Shown: positions 1 through 10,066, counted from the first letter of the stretch. The stretch is DNA of 64,000 nt from Acinetobacter brisouii CIP 110357 (GCF_000488275.1 NZ_KI530762.1:159217-223216); one strand, 5' to 3'. Notes: a model not told the origin generated them from the letters alone. Numbers and translations: made by a program.

Positions 1-243
1 TTAGGTCGTGATTTGGCTCAGTTGCCATTAGATTATGTGCTTGCTGTGGGTGAATTCGCCGATGCAACAGTAGCGGGTGCAGCAGCAGAGCATTGCCATG
101 CATTTGAAACGCAGGCACAAGCGCTGAAATTTTTAATTAATCTTGTAGAAAAACATCAACCTCAGACCATGAGTTTCCTGTTTAAAGGTTCTCGTTATAC
201 CCATATGGAGACGTTGATGGCTGATTTGATGGAGAAGCTTTAA
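1..243 (+). CDS. murF: UDP-N-acetylmuramoyl-tripeptide--D-alanyl-D-alanine ligase MurF, C-terminal part
   Basis: Only the last 80 codons lie in the window; the reading frame is open from base 1, so the start is upstream. MurF adds D-Ala-D-Ala to the UDP-MurNAc-tripeptide in the cytoplasm, the last step before lipid I. The fragment has the end of the Mur ligase C-terminal domain (GRDLAQLPLDYVLAVGEFA, then a closing FKGSRYTHMETL stretch, which matches the KGSR...ME ending typical of MurF). The stop codon is directly followed by the mraY start, as expected for a murF-mraY operon. The call rests on this ending and on the neighbour. Confidence 0.88.
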   Translation, partial: LGRDLAQLPLDYVLAVGEFADATVAGAAAEHCHAFETQAQALKFLINLVEKHQPQTMSFLFKGSRYTHMETLMADLMEKL

Positions 244-1362
244 ATGCTGTTATGGTTATTTGAACATTTGGCAGGATTCGACAGTTCCTTCAAAGTTGTT
301 CGTTATTTGACACTACGTGCTTTGCTCAGTGTATTGACTTCCTTGCTGATCGGATTGTTTTTGGGTCCTGTGATGATCCGAAAATTACGTGCCTTAAAAT
401 ATGGTCAGGCAGTCAGCTCGTTTGCTCCTGAAAACCATGCCAAGAAAATGGGCACACCGACCATGGGCGGGGTTTTGATTCTGATGTCGATTGGGATTAG
501 CACCTTGCTGTGGGCAGATTTGTCTAACCCTTATGTCTGGATCGTGCTTGGGGTGATGGTGATTTTCGGGGCTGTTGGCTGGGCAGATGACTGGATCAAA
601 ATCCGCTATAAAGACAATGCAGGTTTGCCTGCACGTAAAAAGTTCTTCTGGACATCGGTCGCGTCTTTAGGCGCTGGTATTGCGTTGTATGTGATTGCGA
701 TTAATCAGCATAACCCATTGTATACACACAATATGCTGGACTTGTTGATCCCATTTTTCAAAAACCTCAGCATTCCATTCTCAGTGATTCCTCTTGGACT
801 TGCCTTTATTGCCTTTACTTATTTGGTGATTAATGGTGCATCCAATGCAGTTAACCTGACTGACGGTCTGGATGGTCTGGCGATTATGCCTGTGGTATTG
901 GTTGCTGCAGGGCTGGGAGTATTTGCCTATTTGTCAGGGGATACTCGTTTTGCCAATTATTTGCATATTCCTTATATTAAATATTCATCTGAACTGATTG
1001 TGATCTGTTCTGCGATGGTTGGTGCAGGTCTGGCTTTCCTTTGGTATAACGCACATCCTGCTCAAGTCTTTATGGGTGATGTGGGCGCGCTGGCACTGGG
1101 TGCAATGCTCGGTACGATTGCCGTGATGGTTCGTCAGGAAATTGTATTTGCGATTATGGGCGGTGTTTTTGTGATGGAAGCCATTTCAGTGTTCTTGCAA
1201 ATTGGTTCTCTGCGCATGCGCAACAAGCGTGTCTTCTTGATGGCACCGTTGCACCATCACTATGAAAAGCAGGGCTGGAAAGAAACTCAGGTGGTGATTC
1301 GTTTCTGGATCATTACGATTATTCTAGTGGTTTTAGGCTTAATGACGTTAAAATTGCGTTAA
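244..1362 (+). CDS. mraY: Phospho-N-acetylmuramoyl-pentapeptide-transferase MraY
   Basis: Integral membrane enzyme of 372 residues, the usual length. It transfers phospho-MurNAc-pentapeptide from UDP to undecaprenyl phosphate to make lipid I. Visible family marks are [10 protein letters not shown] near residue 62, the Asp pair in GWADDWIK near residue 117, [14 protein letters not shown] near residue 200, [11 protein letters not shown] near residue 277 and the His cluster [14 protein letters not shown] near residue 335. About ten hydrophobic segments alternate with these loops. The start ATG follows the murF stop without a gap, so the two are translationally coupled. A UUCG-loop terminator follows the gene, so this is the end of the precursor operon here; the usual murD/ftsW neighbours do not follow. 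Confidence 0.97.
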   Translation: MLLWLFEHLAGFDSSFKVVRYLTLRALLSVLTSLLIGLFLGPVMIRKLRALKYGQAVSSFAPENHAKKMGTPTMGGVLILMSIGISTLLWADLSNPYVWIVLGVMVIFGAVGWADDWIKIRYKDNAGLPARKKFFWTSVASLGAGIALYVIAINQHNPLYTHNMLDLLIPFFKNLSIPFSVIPLGLAFIAFTYLVINGASNAVNLTDGLDGLAIMPVVLVAAGLGVFAYLSGDTRFANYLHIPYIKYSSELIVICSAMVGAGLAFLWYNAHPAQVFMGDVGALALGAMLGTIAVMVRQEIVFAIMGGVFVMEAISVFLQIGSLRMRNKRVFLMAPLHHHYEKQGWKETQVVIRFWIITIILVVLGLMTLKLR

Positions 1363-1377
1363 TCCCTAATCCATAGC

Positions 1378-1405
1378 AAAAAAGCTGGCTTCGGTCAGCT
1401 TTTTT
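1378..1405 (+). terminator. Rho-independent terminator after mraY
   Basis: A 12-bp stem AAAAAAGCTGGC/GTCAGCTTTTTT (one G-U pair) closes a TTCG tetraloop and ends in a T run, 16 bases after the mraY stop. It lies just before the rlmA ribosome binding site. Confidence 0.85.
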
Positions 1406-1431
1406 ATTTGCAGAAAATCGGAGTGAAAACC

Positions 1432-2244
1432 ATGCAATTGCTGATGTGCCCTGTCTGCCGAGATTCATTAACCTTAGATGCACGAACTTGGCGCTGCCCA
1501 CAGGGGCATAGTTTTGACTTGGCAAAACAAGGCTATGTCAATTTGCATGTGGTACAGCATAAGCATAGTAAACAGCCCGGAGATACGCCTGAAGCGGTTG
1601 ATGCACGCCGAGCTTTTTTATCGGCAGGGTTTTATGCACCCTTACGTCAAGCTGTTGAGCAAGTATTGCAGCGTTATCAGCCGAAAACACTACTAGATAT
1701 TGGCTGTGGTGAAGGCTATTACACCAGTGCCATGCAAGCTCATGTGGAACAATGTGTTGGGGTTGATATTGCTAAAAGCGCTGTGCAGCGTGCAGCCAAG
1801 CTGAATCAAGACGTGACTTGGGTGGTTGGGACAGGGGCTGTTTTGCCTGTTTTGGATCAGTCGATTGATTTTTGCACCAGCTTGTTTAGTCCTATTCCGC
1901 AGCAGGAAATTTTACGAGTTTTAAAACAAGAAGGATTATGCTTGGTGGTCACGCCTGCGCCTCGGCATTTATATGATTTGCGAGTGGCATTATTTGAACA
2001 GGTGAATTTGCATGAGCCTGAAAAATTTGTGGCACAGCTTAGTGAAAATTTTGAACTGATTGACGCGCCTGTGGTTGAAGCAAAACTGAGTTTACAACAA
2101 CAAGATATTACGAATTTATTGGCAATGACGCCATATGCCTACAAAGCGAAACTTGAAAAGCGCCAAGCTTTAGAACAACGGGATAGTTTGCAGGTCACCG
2201 CATGTTTTCAGCTGTACCTCTTTAAAAAGAAAGCCGTCATTTGA
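1432..2244 (+). CDS. rlmA: 23S rRNA (guanine-N1)-methyltransferase RlmA
   Basis: Cytoplasmic SAM-dependent methyltransferase of the RlmA/RrmA family, which in E. coli methylates G745 of 23S rRNA. The protein has 270 residues. An N-terminal zinc site is formed by Cys6, Cys9, Cys22 and His26 (MCPVC, then RCPQGHSFD). The SAM-binding motif LLDIGCGEGYY follows at about residues 87-97. The frame is also open from a TTG at 1408, but the ATG at 1432 is preferred: it has a GGAG about 8 bases upstream, it puts the zinc motif at the N terminus as in the family, and the TTG lies at the foot of the mraY terminator. The gene stands alone. The terminator hairpin overlaps its stop codon. Confidence 0.9.
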   Translation: MQLLMCPVCRDSLTLDARTWRCPQGHSFDLAKQGYVNLHVVQHKHSKQPGDTPEAVDARRAFLSAGFYAPLRQAVEQVLQRYQPKTLLDIGCGEGYYTSAMQAHVEQCVGVDIAKSAVQRAAKLNQDVTWVVGTGAVLPVLDQSIDFCTSLFSPIPQQEILRVLKQEGLCLVVTPAPRHLYDLRVALFEQVNLHEPEKFVAQLSENFELIDAPVVEAKLSLQQQDITNLLAMTPYAYKAKLEKRQALEQRDSLQVTACFQLYLFKKKAVI

Positions 2245-2253
2245 CGGCTTTTT
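2229..2253 (+). terminator. Terminator between rlmA and ponA
   Basis: An inverted repeat AAAGCCGTCA/TGACGGCTTTTT with a two-base loop overlaps the rlmA stop codon and runs into T residues. It separates the convergent genes rlmA and ponA. The A-rich left side means it may also act on the minus strand. Confidence 0.75.
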
Positions 2254-2256
2254 CCT

Positions 2257-4800
2257 TTAGTCCACTTTATTAATCAGCTGTTCTAAAGAGTCTGGGCTTG
2301 ATTTTTTTGCTGCCGCAGCAGGTTGTGTATTATTCATTTTGGGTGGCGATTTTTCTGATGGAATCAGGATTTCTTCACCTGGCAGATCTGAAAAATCTTC
2401 AACATCCTGCTTTTTGCTGACTGGTTTGCTCACAGGAACAGGATGATAGATTGGTCGGGCCAATGGTGGCGCAATGCGGTTTTCATTACGACCAGCCTGT
2501 TCAACTGTAAGCTGCTCATGAGAAATAGGCGCTTTGGCATTTTTATCCAAAGTGACCCATGCAGGTGGTGTGCCTTCGAGTGAGCGACTCATGAAGTTAA
2601 TCCAGACAGGTAACGCTGCGACACCGCCGTATTCTAGGCGTCCCAATGTGGTTGGCTGGTCAAACCCAACCCATGAAATTGCCACCAGTTTGCCATTAAA
2701 GCCCGCAAACCAAGCATCTTTGGCATCATTGGTGGTTCCTGTTTTACCACCCAAATCATCACGCCCAATTTTTAATGCTGCCCGTCCTGTACCATGCTGA
2801 ATCACATCGCGCAAAATATTGGCCATATCATAGGCTGAACTGGATTTAATAATACGCTGTGCTTGGCGGAATTCACTGTTGCTGGCATCAGCCTGTTTGA
2901 TTTGTACCTGAGGCTGTTGCTTAAAGGCTTCATCGTCAGGTGTGGCTGCTTGCTCAGAGGCAGTTGTATCATCGTTATTATTGCCATTAATGCAGGAAAT
3001 ACACGCATATTCTGGGTTGGCTTTATAAATGGTTTTGCCATAAGCATCTTCAATATGCTCAATAAAATAAGGCTCAACCCGAAAACCGCCATTGGCAAAA
3101 GTGGCATAACCGGTTGCCATTTGTATCGGTAAAACCTGTGGTGTTCCCAGAGCAATGGTAAAGTTATTTGGAATTTGATTTTCCTGTAAGCCGAAATCCA
3201 TTAACAACTGACGAGCCCGATCTACACCTACACTTTGTAATAAGCGAACAGAGACGGTATTACGAGAAAGATATAAAGCACGACGTAAAGGAATCATGCC
3301 TAAATAGCGGCCATCAGAGTTTTTTGGCGACCATTTGCCAATCGTAATTGGACTATCATCTACCATCGTATAGGGAGTCATTCCTCGCTCTAATGCCAGT
3401 GCATAAATAAATGGCTTAATGGTTGAACCTGGTTGACGCCAACCCTGAATTGCACGGTTAAACGTTGACTGAGCATAGCTATAACCACCTACAACAGCTT
3501 CAATTGCACCATTATTAGGATTTAATGCGATTAATTGCCCTTGGACTTTTGGAATTTGAACCAACGACCAGACTGTTTTATTGTCATTTGGACGTAAGCG
3601 TACAATATCATCGGGTTTAACAATTTGAGATGCATGGGTTGGTGCTGCACCAACACTATTGGCATTGCGATAAGGGCGCGCCCATGACATGCCTGACCAC
3701 GGCACTGTGACGATGGAACCATCTTTTAATTCGGCTTCAAAACTGTTGTTGTCGACTTTAATGACTTTGGCAGGATAATTGTTGGCGTAAGTAAAGAATT
3801 TTGCTAAGGATACGCCATGTGCTTCAGCGCCACGCCAGCCATGACGGCGATCATAAGCTTCTAAGCCTTCTTGTACGGACTGTTCTGCATATGCCTGACG
3901 TTTGCTATCAATCGTGGTGTAAATTTTAAAGCCAGAATCAACTGCTTTTTCCCCGAATTTTGCAACAATTTCGGCACGAACCATCTCGCCAATATACGGA
4001 AAGCGGGTTAGCACACCGCGATCTGGCATATTCAAGTTTAAAGGTTCTTCAATTGATTTTTGATACTCTGCCTGATTGATATAACCGAGTTGGCGCATAC
4101 GCCCTAAAATCCAGTTACGACGTTCCAGTGCGCGTTCAGGATTGGCAACGGGATTGTATTTAGAAGGAGCTTTAGGCAGACCTGCGATCATTGCCATTTG
4201 AGCGGTGCTGAGCTGATTAATATTTTTGTTATAGTAAATTTTAGCTGCTGCAGCGATCCCGTAAGCATTTTTCCCTAAAAAGATTTTATTGACATACAGT
4301 GTCAAAATTTCGGGTTTGGTTAGGTTTTGTTCGATTTTTCGTGCCAGAAAAATCTCGGTGAGTTTGCGCTTTAAAGTACGTTCAGGTGAAAGATAATAAT
4401 TTTTAGCCACCTGCATGGTAATGGTTGAACCACCCGTTTGTGTATCTGAACCCGTTAAGCTTTCACTGACTGCTCGCCCCAAGCCTTTAAAGCTAATGCC
4501 ACTATGTTCAAAAAACGAAGAATCTTCTGCTGCCAGAAACGCCTGAATAAAATGGGGTGGAATCTGCTTGTACTCAACAGGCACAGATAATTTTCCACCG
4601 TATTCTGCAATCAGCTGATTGTCTGCTGTATAAATTTGAATAGGCTTTAAAAGAGGTGCTTTTTTTAGACTACTCATTTCAGGTAAGGAAGGGGCAATGT
4701 ATAAATACATGCCATAAAAGCCCATTGGAATAAGAAGAATAATGATCAGTAAAAACAGAAAAATTGGATGAATTCGACCTGAACAAGATAGATTTTTCAT
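2257..4800 (-). CDS. ponA: Penicillin-binding protein 1A (bifunctional transglycosylase/transpeptidase)
   Basis: Class A PBP of 847 residues, anchored by one N-terminal membrane helix (about residues 12-34). The GT51 transglycosylase domain has the catalytic Glu in AEDSSFFEHSG (about residue 92), GGSTITMQVAKN and RKLTEIFLARKIE. A middle insert (about residues 300-410) corresponds to the OB-like domain of PBP1a. The transpeptidase domain shows the Ser of GSTIKPF, SRN and KTGTT. The C-terminal tail is low in complexity (Pro/Lys/Ser). The gene is transcribed away from pilM, an arrangement shared by many gammaproteobacteria (mrcA divergent from pilM/hofM). The start is the ATG at 4800, followed by a typical basic-then-hydrophobic leader. 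Confidence 0.96.
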   Translation of the reverse strand: MKNLSCSGRIHPIFLFLLIIILLIPMGFYGMYLYIAPSLPEMSSLKKAPLLKPIQIYTADNQLIAEYGGKLSVPVEYKQIPPHFIQAFLAAEDSSFFEHSGISFKGLGRAVSESLTGSDTQTGGSTITMQVAKNYYLSPERTLKRKLTEIFLARKIEQNLTKPEILTLYVNKIFLGKNAYGIAAAAKIYYNKNINQLSTAQMAMIAGLPKAPSKYNPVANPERALERRNWILGRMRQLGYINQAEYQKSIEEPLNLNMPDRGVLTRFPYIGEMVRAEIVAKFGEKAVDSGFKIYTTIDSKRQAYAEQSVQEGLEAYDRRHGWRGAEAHGVSLAKFFTYANNYPAKVIKVDNNSFEAELKDGSIVTVPWSGMSWARPYRNANSVGAAPTHASQIVKPDDIVRLRPNDNKTVWSLVQIPKVQGQLIALNPNNGAIEAVVGGYSYAQSTFNRAIQGWRQPGSTIKPFIYALALERGMTPYTMVDDSPITIGKWSPKNSDGRYLGMIPLRRALYLSRNTVSVRLLQSVGVDRARQLLMDFGLQENQIPNNFTIALGTPQVLPIQMATGYATFANGGFRVEPYFIEHIEDAYGKTIYKANPEYACISCINGNNNDDTTASEQAATPDDEAFKQQPQVQIKQADASNSEFRQAQRIIKSSSAYDMANILRDVIQHGTGRAALKIGRDDLGGKTGTTNDAKDAWFAGFNGKLVAISWVGFDQPTTLGRLEYGGVAALPVWINFMSRSLEGTPPAWVTLDKNAKAPISHEQLTVEQAGRNENRIAPPLARPIYHPVPVSKPVSKKQDVEDFSDLPGEEILIPSEKSPPKMNNTQPAAAAKKSSPDSLEQLINKVD

Positions 4801-4973
4801 AACAAGTAATATTTAATATGGAAAATGGGCGATCGGAGCTTGAGTATAGCTGAAGCCCAGTATAGCCGAGAAGAACCTTGTTCAGGGTATTATATCCGTC
4901 ATTATGGCGACGAAATGCATTACACGACAAGGTATTATGCTATTCTAAATAAAAAATAACAGGAATAAACATC

Positions 4974-6032
4974 GTGCTAAGGTTATATCGTAAACCTAAA
5001 AAGGGGTTAATAGGGGTTGATATTAGTTCGACTTCTGTAAAAATGCTGGAGCTTTCGGCTAAGCATGGGCGTTATTGTGTAGAAAGCTATGCGCTTGTAC
5101 CTTTGCCAGAAGGCGCTGTCGTTGAAAAAAATATTATTAATCCAGAGGCTGTTGCTGAAGCTTTAGAGAAAGCGATTGAAGCAGCAAACCCATCGACTGT
5201 TAATGCCGCTTTTGCAATTCCTACTTCAAGCGTTATTCATAAAATCATCGAAATGGATGAAGATATGAGTGATGATGAGCGAGAAATTCAAATCCGAATG
5301 GATGCTGAACAGTACATCCCGTTTCCACTTGATGACGTGAGTTTGGATTTTGAAGTTTTGCCAGAACCTGTGTCCAAAGCAAATCGTGTCAATGTCCTTC
5401 TGGTCGCAACGCGTACAGAAAACGTGGAAGCGCGCAATGAAGCCCTGATTTATGCGGGCTTAACCGCGAAAGTTGCAGATGTTGAAAGTTATGCAATGGA
5501 ACGCGCATTGGGAATGTTTGCTGATACTTTGCCGCTTGGTACACGTGTTATTGCCATTTTGGACATTGGTCATTCTATGACCACCTTGTCTGTGATGCAT
5601 GATGGTAAAAATGTTTATACCCGTGAACATGTGTTTGGGGGCAAGCAGCTCACCAAAGAAATTCAAAGTCGTTATGGCTTGTCTTATGCAGAAGCAGGAC
5701 GGGCAAAAAAAGAACGTAGCTTACCCGATGATTTTGATGCCGAAGTGTTGTTACCTTTCATGGATAGCATTGCTCAACAGGCACAACGCTCGTTGCAGTT
5801 ATTTTTCTCATCTTCGCAGTTTAATGATGTTGATCATATTTTATTGGCAGGTGGTACGGCAAATCTGCCTGGTCTGGCAAAAATATTACAACAGCAGTTG
5901 GGTTATCGAGTCACTGTAGCGAATCCATTCTTACAAATGAGTTTTTCTCCAAAAATTAATATTAAAAAAATTGAAGATGATGCTTCCTCTCTTCTGGTTG
6001 CTTGTGGTTTAGCGTTAAGGAGTTTTGATTAA
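4974..6032 (+). CDS. pilM: Type IV pilus inner-membrane platform protein PilM
   Basis: Cytoplasmic actin-like ATPase fold protein (352 residues) that binds the N-terminal tail of PilN and links the pilus motor to the alignment complex. The start is a GTG with AGGA about 10 bases upstream. The conserved beginning GLIGVDISSTSVKMLELS and the later phosphate loops (AILDIGHSMTTLSV near residue 192, LAGGTANLPGLAK near residue 290) mark the FtsA/PilM fold. It is the first gene of the pilMNOPQ operon, and its stop overlaps the pilN start (TAATG). The 173 bases between ponA and pilM must hold both divergent promoters; no clear consensus stands out there. Confidence 0.96.
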   Translation: MLRLYRKPKKGLIGVDISSTSVKMLELSAKHGRYCVESYALVPLPEGAVVEKNIINPEAVAEALEKAIEAANPSTVNAAFAIPTSSVIHKIIEMDEDMSDDEREIQIRMDAEQYIPFPLDDVSLDFEVLPEPVSKANRVNVLLVATRTENVEARNEALIYAGLTAKVADVESYAMERALGMFADTLPLGTRVIAILDIGHSMTTLSVMHDGKNVYTREHVFGGKQLTKEIQSRYGLSYAEAGRAKKERSLPDDFDAEVLLPFMDSIAQQAQRSLQLFFSSSQFNDVDHILLAGGTANLPGLAKILQQQLGYRVTVANPFLQMSFSPKINIKKIEDDASSLLVACGLALRSFD

Positions 6033-6673
6033 TGTCAAAAATAAACTTACTACCTTGGCGTGATGAGCTACGGGAACAGCGCAAAAAAACTTTTATTCTC
6101 ATTTCTATTCTTGTTGCAATCTTGGGTGGTTTTTCAGTTTTTGCAGCATGGATGTATTTTGATCAAAAGCAAAGTGATCAAGAAAGTGCGAACCAGCTGA
6201 TTACTACAAGTAATCAACAGCTTGATCAAAAACTAAAATCACTTTCTGGTTTGCAAAAACAAACGCAAGCGATTGTTGAGCGCATGAAGCTGATTCAGAA
6301 TTTACAAGCACAGCGCCCAATTACAGTCCGTTTAATTGACCAGTTAGTACGCACAGTGCCAAGTAATATGTATCTGACCAAGTTTGAACGGGTTGGTGAT
6401 CATTTTACCATTGAAGGTAAAGCTGAAAGCCCAAATGTTGTGGCTGATTTTATGCGAAACTTAGGTCGGTCAGCATGGTTTCGAAATGTGTTTATGAAAT
6501 CATTTGATGCGGCTGCAGACAATAAATCAAATCCAACACAAAGTTCAGTCGTGCCGCGTGTTGAAGTAGGATATGGCAGCTTTGTTGTGACTGCTGATTT
6601 GGGTCAGATTGCACAAGTAACAGAAGATCAAATGGCTTCAGAACCTCAAACAACGAAAGGGGCTGCGAAATGA
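6032..6673 (+). CDS. pilN: Type IV pilus assembly protein PilN
   Basis: Bitopic inner-membrane protein of 213 residues. The short cytoplasmic tail carries the family motif INLLPWRDELRE, which binds PilM. One membrane helix (about residues 21-43) is followed by a periplasmic coiled coil and a small ferredoxin-like domain. It pairs with PilO. The start overlaps the pilM stop by one base, and the gene ends in an ATGA overlap with pilO, so the three are translationally coupled. The length and motif are standard for the family. Confidence 0.96.
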   Translation: MSKINLLPWRDELREQRKKTFILISILVAILGGFSVFAAWMYFDQKQSDQESANQLITTSNQQLDQKLKSLSGLQKQTQAIVERMKLIQNLQAQRPITVRLIDQLVRTVPSNMYLTKFERVGDHFTIEGKAESPNVVADFMRNLGRSAWFRNVFMKSFDAAADNKSNPTQSSVVPRVEVGYGSFVVTADLGQIAQVTEDQMASEPQTTKGAAK

Positions 6674-7392
6674 GTCAAGAACAATTAGATGAATCAACAG
6701 GAAATGCAGTCAAGCCAGCAAAAAACAAAATGACACTGGATCGTTTTGTAAAGCAGTTTAACTCTCTGGATGCCTCTAATTATGGCGGATGGCCTGTTTC
6801 GGTTAAAATTACCTGCTGGATTTTTATTTTCCTTATTGTTTGTATTGTTGGATACTTTGTACTGATCAGTTCTAAAATCGATGCGATTACAACAGCTCAG
6901 GCTCAAGAAGCCAATTTGCTGAATGAATACCGAGAAAAAGATTCAAAATTACGTAACTTGCAACTTTATCAGAAACAGTTGGTAAAAATGCAGGCAGATT
7001 TTAATCAGCAGCTACAGCAATTACCTAAAGAATCTGAAATTCCTGGATTAGTTGAAGATATTAACGTGACTGGCGTTACTGCAGGGTTGAAATTTAAAAA
7101 TATTTCTCTTGAACCTGAAGTCAAGCAACAGTTCTTTATGGAACAACCAATCTCAATTCAGGCAACAGGTGATTATCATTTATTCGGTCAATTTGCCAGT
7201 GCAATTGCTGCATTGCCACGTATCGTGACCCTACATGACTTTTCAATTGTCGCAGGGCAGGATGACAATAAAAAATCAGATATTCCAGTCGTGAATTATA
7301 CATTGCATGCCAAAACTTATCGTTATCTTGGTGCAGAAGAGCAGACATCTGCTTCTGAACCTAAAGCAGCTAAAGCGGGAGCACCAAAATAA
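6670..7392 (+). CDS. pilO: Type IV pilus assembly protein PilO
   Basis: Bitopic inner-membrane protein of 240 residues that forms heterodimers with PilN and contacts PilP. A cytoplasmic segment of about 50 residues precedes one membrane helix (about residues 50-68). Next come a coiled coil rich in Gln/Lys/Leu (about 75-120) and a periplasmic domain with the family stretch PGLVEDINVTGVTAGLKF. The C-terminal tail is Ala/Glu/Lys-rich. The start overlaps the pilN stop by 4 bases. Confidence 0.95.
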   Translation: MSQEQLDESTGNAVKPAKNKMTLDRFVKQFNSLDASNYGGWPVSVKITCWIFIFLIVCIVGYFVLISSKIDAITTAQAQEANLLNEYREKDSKLRNLQLYQKQLVKMQADFNQQLQQLPKESEIPGLVEDINVTGVTAGLKFKNISLEPEVKQQFFMEQPISIQATGDYHLFGQFASAIAALPRIVTLHDFSIVAGQDDNKKSDIPVVNYTLHAKTYRYLGAEEQTSASEPKAAKAGAPK

Positions 7393-7916
7393 TGAATAAG
7401 TATTTTATTATTGCTTTGTTGCCAGTTTTCTTGGTGGCGGGTTGTAGTTCTCGTATTGATGTCGTCAATGATGAAATGGCGAAAATTCGGAGTGAACCGC
7501 CAGCACCGATTAAACCTGCACCAGCTTTTGAACCTGTACCACAGTTTGAGTATGCAGCACAAAACTTACGTAGCCCATTCTTGCCTCACTCTTTGTATAC
7601 TGAGTTGAAAATCATGGCGGGCAAGCGAGTTTATCCAGATTTCTCACGTCAGCCACAACCTTTGGAAAGTTTTGCATTAGAGTCAATTACGTTTAAAGGT
7701 AGTATGCGTAATGCGAATGGGCAAATTTTGGGGTTGATTCAAACTCCAGATAAACAGGTTGAACAAGTGCATGTCGGAAGCTACATGGGGCTCAATCAAG
7801 GGCGTATTACTAAAATTACGCCAACTCAGATTGATTTGATTGAGATTGTTTCAGATGGTCGGGATGGTTATATTGAACGACCACGTAGTCTTGTACTCAT
7901 CGGACCTGCAGCATAA
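7392..7916 (+). CDS. pilP: Type IV pilus lipoprotein PilP
   Basis: Inner-membrane lipoprotein of 174 residues that bridges PilNO to the PilQ secretin. A short signal peptide ends in a lipobox (LVAGC, Cys at about 18). A proline-rich linker then leads to the beta-sandwich HR domain (about residues 90-160) with SFALESITFKGSMR and GQILGLIQTPDKQVEQVHVGS. The start overlaps the pilO stop by one base. Length and domain order fit PilP. Confidence 0.95.
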   Translation: MNKYFIIALLPVFLVAGCSSRIDVVNDEMAKIRSEPPAPIKPAPAFEPVPQFEYAAQNLRSPFLPHSLYTELKIMAGKRVYPDFSRQPQPLESFALESITFKGSMRNANGQILGLIQTPDKQVEQVHVGSYMGLNQGRITKITPTQIDLIEIVSDGRDGYIERPRSLVLIGPAA

Positions 7917-7930
7917 TTTGGGGAATAATA

Positions 7931-10066
7931 ATGAAAAAATCTGTAAAAAAATTTGGGGATACGCAACGAATGAAGCCATTTATTCATCAATTTGCTTTAG
8001 GTACCGTAGCAATGGCAATGGTTCAGATTGCAAACGCTGCTGTTGCAATTACGAATGTTGTGCCTTTGCAAATTCCTGGACAGGGCACTGAAATTCGTGT
8101 CATGTTCAATGGCTTGCCACCACAACCACAAGCCTATCAGGTTGATCAGCCATCACGTTTGATTCTGGACTTTGATAAAGCAGCACAAATGCTCAAGCAA
8201 AGTTCAATTCCTGTTTCAACGACTGAGGCAAGTTCTGTAGATTTGGCAGCAGATGCCCAGCGCGCTCGCCTGACTGTTAATCTCAAAAAAGCAGGTGCAT
8301 TTACCACGCGTGTAGAAGGTAATACCTTTATTTTAAAAATTAATAATGCTTCTACACCACAATTAGAAAATATTGCGCCTGCCATCATGCCACCTTCTCA
8401 AGGTGTGACTAATGTTGATTTTCATCGTGGCGATAAAGGTGAAGGGCAAGTTGTGGTTGATTTATCAAACCCAAATACGCCTGTCGATGTGAAGCAGCAA
8501 GGCAGTAAAATCGTTGTGCGTTTTCTGGGTAATAAAATTCCGACAGGATTGGCTCGTCGCTTAAATGTGAATGATTTTTCAACGCCAGTATCCTCTGTAG
8601 ATGCTTTTAATGAGGGGCGCAATGGGGTCATTAACATTCAGGCAAATGGTAGCTTTGATTATATGGCATATCAAACCGATAACCGTCTAATTATTAGCGT
8701 TGCCAAAAAAGAAGCGACAACAGCAAATGCCCAGCCTCACTCAGGTCATAAATACGCGGGCAAAAAGATTTCTCTGGATTTCCAAGATATTGAAGTGCGC
8801 CGAGTTTTACAGTTGCTTGCTGATTTTACCGGCGTGAATATTGTGGCATCGGATAGTGTTCAGGGTAATATTACTTTACGCCTTAAGGATGTTCCTTGGG
8901 ATCAGGCTCTCGACATTATTATGAAATCCAAGAACTTGGATAAACGTAGAAATGGTAATGTCATTTGGGTGGCTCCTGTCCCGGAGCTATTAAAATCAGA
9001 AGAAGATGCCGCTAAAGCATATGCTCAGTCTGTTAAACTCGCACCTTTACAAACTGAGACGATGCAGCTGAATTATGTCAAGGCAGCTGATGTCAAAACA
9101 ATGATTGAGGATGCTAACAAAACAAAAGCGAATGGAAATTCATCTACAGATGATGGTATGCGTTCTCTCTTAAGTAGTCGTGGTTCTATTGTTATAGACA
9201 CTCGTACCAATACGGTGATTATGAGTGATACCGCTGAGAAGATTGAACAGCTCAAAAATATTATTAAACAAATCGACTTACCTGTGAAGCAAGTCATGAT
9301 TGAAGCGCGTGTGGTTCGAGCAACAACAAGTTTCTCTAAATCAATTGGGGTGAAATGGGGCTTTCTGTCTAATAATAGTACGAGCGTAGCCAGTAATATT
9401 GATAATGTTAGTGCCATGAACTCAGCATATAAGAGCCTAGGTTTAACAAGTGCGAGTACAAATAACTTAAACGTAGATTTGGGTGCATCTAGCTCAAGTA
9501 CAGGTTCTAGCCCTGCAAGTATTGCTTTTGGTTTAATTAATACCGCTGATAGCTTGCTGACTTTAGAGCTTTCTGCATTACAGGCAGATGGTCAGGGTGA
9601 AGTGATTTCGACACCAAAAGTCATGACAGGGGATAAGCAGGAAGCGATCATCAAATCGGGTACGAAAATCCCATATTCAACCACCAGTGCGAATAATGGC
9701 ACTACCACAACTTTCCAGGATGCCAATCTCGAGTTAAATGTCACTCCAAGTATTACCCCAGATGGCAATGTTCAAATGAAATTGAAGATTACCAAGGATA
9801 CTGTAGGGTCATTGACAAGTGCGGGTTATGTAATTGATACCAATGCGTTACAAACCAATGTCTTGGTGAATAATGGTGAAACTGTGGTGCTTGGTGGTAT
9901 TTATGAAGATACGCATCAAAATGATGTCAATAAAGTTCCATTCTTTGGTGACTTGCCTTGGATTGGTAATTTATTCAAGACGAAGACCACGAGTGATAGC
10001 AAGAATGAGTTACTGATTTTCATTACACCACGAATTGTAGATGACACTGTTTCTAGAAATCATTAA
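7931..10066 (+). CDS. pilQ: Type IV pilus secretin PilQ
   Basis: Outer-membrane secretin of 711 residues through which the pilus passes. A signal peptide (hydrophobic run to about residue 36, cleavage after IANAA) is followed by AMIN domains (about 40-260), which bind peptidoglycan. Next come an N0/STN domain (KISLDFQDIEVRRVLQLLADFTGVNIV, from about 282), an N1 domain and the secretin barrel at the C terminus (EVISTPKVMTGDKQEA; the VPFFGDLPWIGNLFK ending is diagnostic). A Ser/Asn/Thr-rich insert lies around residues 480-530. The start at 7931 has GGGG 9 bases upstream; the second ATG at 7970 has no ribosome binding site. It is the last pil gene of this operon and is followed closely by aroK. 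Confidence 0.97.
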   Translation: MKKSVKKFGDTQRMKPFIHQFALGTVAMAMVQIANAAVAITNVVPLQIPGQGTEIRVMFNGLPPQPQAYQVDQPSRLILDFDKAAQMLKQSSIPVSTTEASSVDLAADAQRARLTVNLKKAGAFTTRVEGNTFILKINNASTPQLENIAPAIMPPSQGVTNVDFHRGDKGEGQVVVDLSNPNTPVDVKQQGSKIVVRFLGNKIPTGLARRLNVNDFSTPVSSVDAFNEGRNGVINIQANGSFDYMAYQTDNRLIISVAKKEATTANAQPHSGHKYAGKKISLDFQDIEVRRVLQLLADFTGVNIVASDSVQGNITLRLKDVPWDQALDIIMKSKNLDKRRNGNVIWVAPVPELLKSEEDAAKAYAQSVKLAPLQTETMQLNYVKAADVKTMIEDANKTKANGNSSTDDGMRSLLSSRGSIVIDTRTNTVIMSDTAEKIEQLKNIIKQIDLPVKQVMIEARVVRATTSFSKSIGVKWGFLSNNSTSVASNIDNVSAMNSAYKSLGLTSASTNNLNVDLGASSSSTGSSPASIAFGLINTADSLLTLELSALQADGQGEVISTPKVMTGDKQEAIIKSGTKIPYSTTSANNGTTTTFQDANLELNVTPSITPDGNVQMKLKITKDTVGSLTSAGYVIDTNALQTNVLVNNGETVVLGGIYEDTHQNDVNKVPFFGDLPWIGNLFKTKTTSDSKNELLIFITPRIVDDTVSRNH